Source: Pseudolabrys taiwanensis (GTDB lineage: Bacteria > Pseudomonadota > Alphaproteobacteria > Rhizobiales > Xanthobacteraceae). From it: a stretch of 64,000 nucleotides of DNA. A program made the position numbers and the translations under genes. The DNA lies in NCBI RefSeq assembly GCF_003367395.1, contig NZ_CP031417.1, positions 2,356,001 to 2,420,000 of the forward strand, written 5' to 3'. Below the pieces are notes generated by a model, which was not told the origin of the DNA, searched no databases, and saw only the letters and a program-made list of their open reading frames with translations. The stretch's first letter is position 1. Each line of letters starts with the position of its first letter. Positions 59,463 through 64,000 of this stretch are shown piece after piece.

Positions 59463-60875
59463 TCAATTGCGCGCATTCTTGGCCGCTCCCCGTCCCGCCA
59501 TGCGCCCGGAGACGCTGCCGATCGTCATGCCGATGCCGGCGGCATAGCCCTTGGTCAGCACGTTGCCGGCCATGATCTCGCCCGCGGCGAACATGTTGGC
59601 GGCCGGCGTGCCGTCCTGCATCAGCATGCGCGCCTCGAGATTCACGCGCACGCCGAGATAGGTGAAGGTGATACCCGGCCGCACCGGATAGGCATAGAAC
59701 GGCGCGGCCTCGATCTTGCGCGCCCAATGCGACTTCGGCGGCGTCACGCCCTCGGTGCGGCAGTCGTCGAGATCGGCGTGGTTGAACGTGCCCGGCCGCA
59801 CGCCGGCGTTGAAATCGCCGATGGTCTTCTCCAGCACGGTAGGATCGAGCTCGAGCTTGCCGGCCAGTTCGCGGATGGTCGGCGCCGTGATCGGCGGAAA
59901 CAGCGACGGCATGAACAGCTTCAGCGACGAGGCATCGAAGATGATGTAGGCGATCTGGTCCGGCTGCTGCGCGACGAGGCGGCCCCAGATGGCGTAGCGC
60001 TTGGGCCAGATGTCCTCGCCTTCGTCGTAGAAGCGCACGGCGTTCTTGTTGACGACGACGCCGAACACGACGCAGTCGAGCCGCGTGATGATGCCGCCGT
60101 CGTATTTCGGGGCGCGGGCGTCGATCGCCACCGCGTGGCACTGCGTCGGATCGCCGGTCTCCTGCACGCCGGCATTGAGCAGCATTTTGAGCACGGTGCC
60201 GCGGTTATGCGGCGTGCCGCGGATGAGGAAGTTCTCGGCCGCCTCGCCCCAATACTCCTTCAGCCATTCGATGTTGGATTCAAAACCGCCGGCCGCCGCA
60301 ACCAGCGTGCGCGCCCGCACCTGATGCGACGCGCCGCCATGCGTCATCGTCGCCGACACGAACATGCCGTTGTCGATCTCGAGCGCGGTGACCGGCGCGT
60401 CGTACATGACGTCGATGCCGAGTTCCTCGGCCGTGCGGTAGAGCGCATTGAGCATCGCCCTGCCGCCGCCGAGGAAGAATGCGTTGGTACGGCCGAGCGT
60501 CAGCGTGCCGCCGAGCGAAGGCTGATAGCGCACGCCCTGTTCGGTGAGCCACACCAGCACTTCCTTCGACTCGCGGATCATGTGCTTGGCGAGCGGCTCG
60601 TCCGTCTTGCCGCCGGTGACGCGCAAAAGATCCTCGAACAGCTCTTCCTCGCTGTAGGGACCGGTCAGGGTCTCTGTGGCGCTGTCGTGCGCGCAGCGGA
60701 TGTTGCGGGTGTGGCGCGTGTTGCCGCCGCGATAGAACTTCGGCGCGCCTTCCAGCACCAGCACCGACGCACCCTCACGCCGCGCCGCAATCGCCGCGCA
60801 CAGCGCCGCATTGCCGCCGCCGACCACCAGCACGTCGTACTGCTGCGTCGGGTCGAAACTACTCAGCTCGGCCAT
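59463..60875 (-). CDS. tcuA: TcuA-like FAD-dependent dehydrogenase (tricarballylate type)
   Basis: A 470-residue member of the FAD-dependent fumarate-reductase/dehydrogenase family. YDVLVVGGGNAALCAAIAA is the FAD motif near 14, KFYRGGNTRHTRNIRCAHD near 48 is typical of TcuA, and ANMFAAGEIMAGNVLTKGYA near 430 closes the FAD domain. TcuA oxidises tricarballylate to cis-aconitate. Related enzymes act on other organic acids, so the substrate here is an inference. Start ATG 60875. Confidence 0.86.
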   Translation of the reverse strand: MAELSSFDPTQQYDVLVVGGGNAALCAAIAARREGASVLVLEGAPKFYRGGNTRHTRNIRCAHDSATETLTGPYSEEELFEDLLRVTGGKTDEPLAKHMIRESKEVLVWLTEQGVRYQPSLGGTLTLGRTNAFFLGGGRAMLNALYRTAEELGIDVMYDAPVTALEIDNGMFVSATMTHGGASHQVRARTLVAAAGGFESNIEWLKEYWGEAAENFLIRGTPHNRGTVLKMLLNAGVQETGDPTQCHAVAIDARAPKYDGGIITRLDCVVFGVVVNKNAVRFYDEGEDIWPKRYAIWGRLVAQQPDQIAYIIFDASSLKLFMPSLFPPITAPTIRELAGKLELDPTVLEKTIGDFNAGVRPGTFNHADLDDCRTEGVTPPKSHWARKIEAAPFYAYPVRPGITFTYLGVRVNLEARMLMQDGTPAANMFAAGEIMAGNVLTKGYAAGIGMTIGSVSGRMAGRGAAKNARN

Positions 60876-60926
60876 CACTCCCCCAGGTTTCGCGCGTTGG
60901 CGCGTCTTGTTTGCTTCGCGCGGCTT

Positions 60927-61628
60927 TTAAGCATTCGGCAATCGCGAACGCCAGTAGTCCCAGGCGCGCGCCAATGTGGCCTCCGGGAACTTCTCGGCGA
61001 GCGCGATCTCCTCGTCGGTGAAGACGCTGATGTCGCCGTGGCTCATCGCGCGCAACTGCAGTTCGGCGTCGCGGCAGCTATAGATCGAGCGGAAGGCCAG
61101 CTCGCGCAGCGTGGCGCCCACGACGGTCACGCCATGGCGCTTCATCAGCACCATGTTGTTGGCGCCGAGGCATTTGGCCAACGATATCGCTTCGGCGTCG
61201 CGCGTGACGAGATGGTTGGTCGCGCCGAATTCGTCGCGCTGATCCCAGAGTGGCACGGTCTTGCCGATGCTCGCCCCCAGTTGCGTGACGACGCGCAGCT
61301 TCAGGTCGGCGAGACAGAACGGCATCGTGGAGGCCGCATGATGATGACAGATCGCGTTCACGTCCGGCCGCATGCGGTAGAGCACCGAGTGAATGACACG
61401 CTCCGAATAAAGCGCCTGTTTGGTCGCGACGACCGGCTCGCCTGAAAGGTCGTATTCGAGCACGTCCGCTTCGCTCACCAGCTCCGGCGCCAGCGAGCGC
61501 GACAGAAAGAACCGCGTCGGGTCCGCCGGATGCCGCATGCTGACATGGCCGAAAGCATCCAACACGCCCTCCCGCGCGAGCATGCGGTTGGCAAGGGAGA
61601 CCAGCGTCTGCGGACTATCAGGTGACAT
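60927..61628 (-). CDS. Class II aldolase/adducin family protein
   Basis: A 233-residue protein with the class II aldolase zinc ligands: CHHHAASTMPF near 95-105 (H-x-H) and RHGVTVVGATLRE near 163 with a further His. The Glu that completes the site in fuculose-phosphate aldolase lies near 70 (SEADVLEYDLSGEP region) but is not clear. Such proteins act as aldolases, decarboxylases or epimerases. It starts 52 bp before tcuA on the same strand and is probably in that operon. Confidence 0.8.
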   Translation of the reverse strand: MSPDSPQTLVSLANRMLAREGVLDAFGHVSMRHPADPTRFFLSRSLAPELVSEADVLEYDLSGEPVVATKQALYSERVIHSVLYRMRPDVNAICHHHAASTMPFCLADLKLRVVTQLGASIGKTVPLWDQRDEFGATNHLVTRDAEAISLAKCLGANNMVLMKRHGVTVVGATLRELAFRSIYSCRDAELQLRAMSHGDISVFTDEEIALAEKFPEATLARAWDYWRSRLPNA

Positions 61629-61737
61629 GCGGGGGACAATCGAAACTGACCGACTTGTAATCTTATAGAGCAATGTATAAAAAATGGAACACCTTCTCCT
61701 GTGGATTGGCCCGCCTGCCCATAGGAGCCTCTGATAT

Positions 61738-61759
61738 TGGTCCAAATGCCCCCGGACCA
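61738..61759. promoter_or_regulatory. Inverted repeat in the divergent aldolase/acyl-CoA ligase promoter region
   Basis: TGGTCC (61738-61743) and GGACCA (61754-61759), perfect arms with a 10-bp spacer, in the 173-bp region between divergent genes. It could be the operator of a GntR- or LysR-type regulator, which is not identified. Confidence 0.4.
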
Positions 61760-61801
61760 CTGTATCGAAAGTGGAAATGCCCGCGACGCGGGCAAGCGCG
61801 C

Positions 61802-63454
61802 ATGAATACGCTCCTGACGCTATTCAACACCGACCGCCTCGAGGACTACAGCCGCGCGGGCTTCTGGCGCGACGAGACGTTCTACGATCTGGTGCAAGCC
61901 CACGCCGGGCGCACGCCGGATCGCATCGCCGTCCGCAGCGGCACCGGCGATATCAGCTATGGCGAGCTCATTAAGCTCGTTGACGCTTTCGCCGACGACC
62001 TCGCCGCAGCCGGACTTGCGCAAGGCCAGCGCGTCGCGGTGTGGCTGCCGAGCCGGCCGGAAACGATCGTCGCCCTGCTCGCCTGCAGCCGGAACGGCTA
62101 TATCTGCTGCCCGTCGCTGCATCGCGACCATACGGTCGGCGACATCCTCGATCTTCTGAACCGCATGCGCGCCGCGGCCATCGTCGCCGAGGTGGGCTAC
62201 GGCGCCGACGCCAACAAGCACGACCTCTTCGCGCGGCTCGGCGAAGTCGAAACCTTGCGCAAGATCTATCGCCTGGAAAAGAGCGCGGCCGGCCGCACGC
62301 ACGCCATCGTCGCGCCGGCTGCAACGCCGGCGCCGCCGCCGAAGGGCAATCCCAATACCATTCTCTATCTTGCGTTCACCTCGGGCACGACCGGCACGCC
62401 GAAAGGCGTGATGCACAGCGACAATACGCTACTCGCCAATGCGCGCGCGCTCTCGGCCGACTGGAGCATCAACGAAACATCCGTCGTCTATTCGCTCAGC
62501 CCGCTCAGCCACAATCTCGGCTTTGGCGCGATGATCATGGCGCTCGGCATGGGCGGCCAGATCGTCATTCACGATTTGCCGCGCGGCGCCAGCCTGATCG
62601 ATCGCCTGATCGACACCGGGGCAACGTTCCTCGTCGGCGTGCCGACGCACGCGATCGATCTGCTCGCCGAAGTGAAAGCGCGCAACCTGTCCGGCATCGG
62701 CAAGCTGCAGGGCTTCCGCATTTCCGGCGCGCAGGCGCCGCAGGAACTCGTGGCCGAGCTGATCGCGCGCGGCATCATCCCGCAGAGCGGCTACGGCATG
62801 ACCGAGACCTGCTCGCATCAATACACGTTGCCCAACGACGATCCGAAGCTGATCGTCGAAAGCTGCGGCCGCTCCTGCCCGGGCTACGAGATCCGCATCT
62901 TCGACCGCGAAGATCCGAACCGCGAGGTGCCGCCGCGGCAGATCGGCCAGATCGGCGGCCGCGGCGCCAGCCTGATGCTCGGCTATTTCGACGATCAGAA
63001 GTCGACGGAAGAGTCCTTCAACCGCGACGGCTGGTTCATGACCGGCGATCTCGGCTGGGTCGACGAGCAAGGCTATCTGCGCATCACGGGCCGCAAGAAG
63101 GATGTCATCATCCGCGGCGGTCACAACATTTATCCGGCAAAGATCGAGGCGCTGGCTTCGACGCACAACGCCATTCAGCGTGTCGCGGCGGTCCCTGTTC
63201 CGGATCAGCGCCTCGGCGAGCGCGTCTGCCTCGCGGTGATGGTGCGTCCGGGCATGTCGATCGAGCCGCAGGACATTCTCAAGCACCTCGACGATGTCGG
63301 CCTGTCGAAATACGACATGCCCGAGTTCTTCCTGCGCGTCGACGAGATCCCGCTCACCGCAAGCGGTAAAGTGCGCAAGCGCGACGTGGCCGACTGGATC
63401 GCCGAAGGCCGCGTCAAGCCGGAAGCCGTACGCTTTCAGGCCAAGGCCGGATGA
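61802..63454 (+). CDS. AMP-dependent acyl-CoA synthetase/ligase
   Basis: A 550-residue ANL-superfamily enzyme. Landmarks are LAFTSGTTGTPKGVMHSDN near 184 (P-loop), SGYGMTETCSHQYTLP near 330, GWFMTGDLGWVDEQGYLRITGRKKDVIIRGG by landmark (TGD near 411, GRKKD near 428) and the catalytic Lys in PLTASGKVRKRDV near 520. It activates a carboxylic acid to an acyl-CoA via acyl-AMP. Closest in pattern to aliphatic/alicyclic (cyclohexanecarboxylate-type) ligases, but the acid is unknown. The thioesterase gene overlaps its stop by 4 bp. Confidence 0.9.
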   Translation: MNTLLTLFNTDRLEDYSRAGFWRDETFYDLVQAHAGRTPDRIAVRSGTGDISYGELIKLVDAFADDLAAAGLAQGQRVAVWLPSRPETIVALLACSRNGYICCPSLHRDHTVGDILDLLNRMRAAAIVAEVGYGADANKHDLFARLGEVETLRKIYRLEKSAAGRTHAIVAPAATPAPPPKGNPNTILYLAFTSGTTGTPKGVMHSDNTLLANARALSADWSINETSVVYSLSPLSHNLGFGAMIMALGMGGQIVIHDLPRGASLIDRLIDTGATFLVGVPTHAIDLLAEVKARNLSGIGKLQGFRISGAQAPQELVAELIARGIIPQSGYGMTETCSHQYTLPNDDPKLIVESCGRSCPGYEIRIFDREDPNREVPPRQIGQIGGRGASLMLGYFDDQKSTEESFNRDGWFMTGDLGWVDEQGYLRITGRKKDVIIRGGHNIYPAKIEALASTHNAIQRVAAVPVPDQRLGERVCLAVMVRPGMSIEPQDILKHLDDVGLSKYDMPEFFLRVDEIPLTASGKVRKRDVADWIAEGRVKPEAVRFQAKAG

Positions 63455-63870
63455 GCGAGGCGCGCAACCAAGCACTTGCGCGACTTCGCGAGGAGATGGA
63501 AGGCCCGCCTTTCCATCACCTCCTGCGGCCCGAGCCGGTCGACGCCGATCCCGACACCGGCACCGTCACCATCAAGCTCTCGTTTCGCGATGAACTCGCG
63601 CGCGCGAAAGGCGATAAAGCCTTTCATGGCGGCGTCATTGCGTCGCTCATCGATCTCGCCGGTCACGCCGCCGCCGCGGTGAAAATCGGACGGATGGCGC
63701 CGACGATCGATCTGCGCATCGACTACATGCGTCCGGCCGAAGGCGACGCATTGTTCGCGCATGCCCGACTGCTCAAAGCGGGACGATCCGTCGCGCGTGT
63801 CGATATCGACGTGCGCGACACGAAGGATCGAACTGTCGCCCTGGGGCGTGGTACCTTCAGCACTGCCTGA
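63451..63870 (+). CDS. PaaI-type hotdog-fold thioesterase
   Basis: A 139-residue hotdog protein. Landmarks are LSFRDELARAKGDKAFHGGVIASLIDLAGHAAA near 44-75 (HGG and the acidic residue on the central helix, as in PaaI) and IDLRIDYMRPAEGDALFA near 90. It hydrolyses acyl-CoA, probably clearing the CoA ester made by the ligase encoded just upstream. Its ATG overlaps the ligase stop (ATGA at 63451). Confidence 0.87.
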   Translation: MSEARNQALARLREEMEGPPFHHLLRPEPVDADPDTGTVTIKLSFRDELARAKGDKAFHGGVIASLIDLAGHAAAAVKIGRMAPTIDLRIDYMRPAEGDALFAHARLLKAGRSVARVDIDVRDTKDRTVALGRGTFSTA

Positions 63871-63891
63871 CGTCGCCTCGATTACGTGCAT

Positions 63892-63909
63892 TGCACCAAA
63901 ATTGGTGCA
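63892..63909. promoter_or_regulatory. NtrC-like palindrome at the right edge
   Basis: TGCACC-6 bp-GGTGCA, with the full arms TGCACCAA and TTGGTGCA around AA. The arms equal the NtrC consensus; the known spacing is 5 bp, here 6. It lies 22 bp past the thioesterase stop, so it probably regulates a gene beyond the window. Confidence 0.42.
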
Positions 63910-63939
63910 GCGTGGCTCTCCTTCTGCCGCGCATTTACG

Positions 63940-63955
63940 CAGCACTTCGCTTGCT
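63940..63955 (+). promoter_or_regulatory. Possible sigma-54-like promoter element
   Basis: CAGCAC-TTCGC-TTGCT resembles the -24/-12 consensus TGGCAC-N5-TTGCW, but the usually invariant GG is AG. A second candidate with GG-N10-GC spacing, TGGCTCTCCTTCTGCC, lies at 63913-63928. Both are close to the NtrC-like palindrome; neither is certain. Confidence 0.28.
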
Positions 63956-64000
63956 ACTAAAATCGAACTGTATTTATATTGGTACAGTGCAACGTTATTG

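Overview
This is a GC-rich window with the gene content of an alphaproteobacterium of the order Hyphomicrobiales (Rhizobiales), most like Bradyrhizobiaceae/Xanthobacteraceae. Pointers are an RcdA-family (DUF1465) gene beside a DUF1192 gene and rpmE, an MbfA-type membrane ferritin with an Irr/ICE-like box, large dehydrogenase and Bug-type binding-protein families, and many short dispersed palindromic repeats between (and twice inside) genes. The assignment is inferred from gene content; no rRNA or other taxonomic marker is present.

Layout. 1-8.8 kb: an edge-truncated secreted protein, a TPR/glycosyltransferase-like protein, a ThiE-like protein, a Sel1-repeat protein, suhB, a MotA/ExbB-like plus OmpA/MotB-like envelope pair, a DUF4031 protein and a GNAT acetyltransferase; the last two have absorbed palindromic repeats into their reading frames. 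9-15 kb: an ABC exporter, rpmE, an Rrf2 regulator with an FAD oxidoreductase, rcdA, a candidate small RNA, a DUF1192 protein and a quinone oxidoreductase. 15.2-23.3 kb: a membrane PAS-GGDEF-EAL protein behind a structured leader, a Met-rich exported protein, a Crp/Fnr regulator, a NUDIX hydrolase, mbfA and a phosphoesterase. 23.3-30 kb: a catabolic region with gentisate dioxygenase, an FAH-family hydrolase, an alpha/beta hydrolase lacking its nucleophile, an SDR, hydroxypyruvate isomerase and a Bug protein; two promoter regions share a 23-bp operator-like palindrome. 30-34.7 kb: ergothioneine genes egtB-egtD, then a GcvH-like gene, a tandem glycine riboswitch and a D-amino-acid dehydrogenase gene.

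34.8-56.8 kb is the centrepiece, a selenium/formate island. On the minus strand runs fdnG(Sec)-fdnH-fdnI-fdhE-selA-sel1-selB-[selC tRNA-Sec]-orf151-dsrE-like. fdnG is one gene read through an in-frame UGA (Sec200) followed by a clear bacterial SECIS hairpin. The selB frame runs through the whole selC gene and its stop overlaps the next start. Divergently lie tlpA-like, a Tat-exported transglutaminase-like gene, a small secreted protein, tusA, a cysteine desulfurase and selD. selD meets tail-to-tail a second, cysteine-containing NAD-linked formate dehydrogenase operon, fdsGBA-fdhD-fdsD. The window therefore encodes the selenocysteine machinery (selA, selB, selC, selD) together with both formate dehydrogenase types.

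57-64 kb: an aminotransferase, a TcuA/TcuB-like flavin/Fe-S pair, a class II aldolase, and a divergent acyl-CoA ligase plus PaaI-type thioesterase. At the right edge an NtrC-like palindrome precedes sigma-54-like sequences, probably controlling a gene outside the window.
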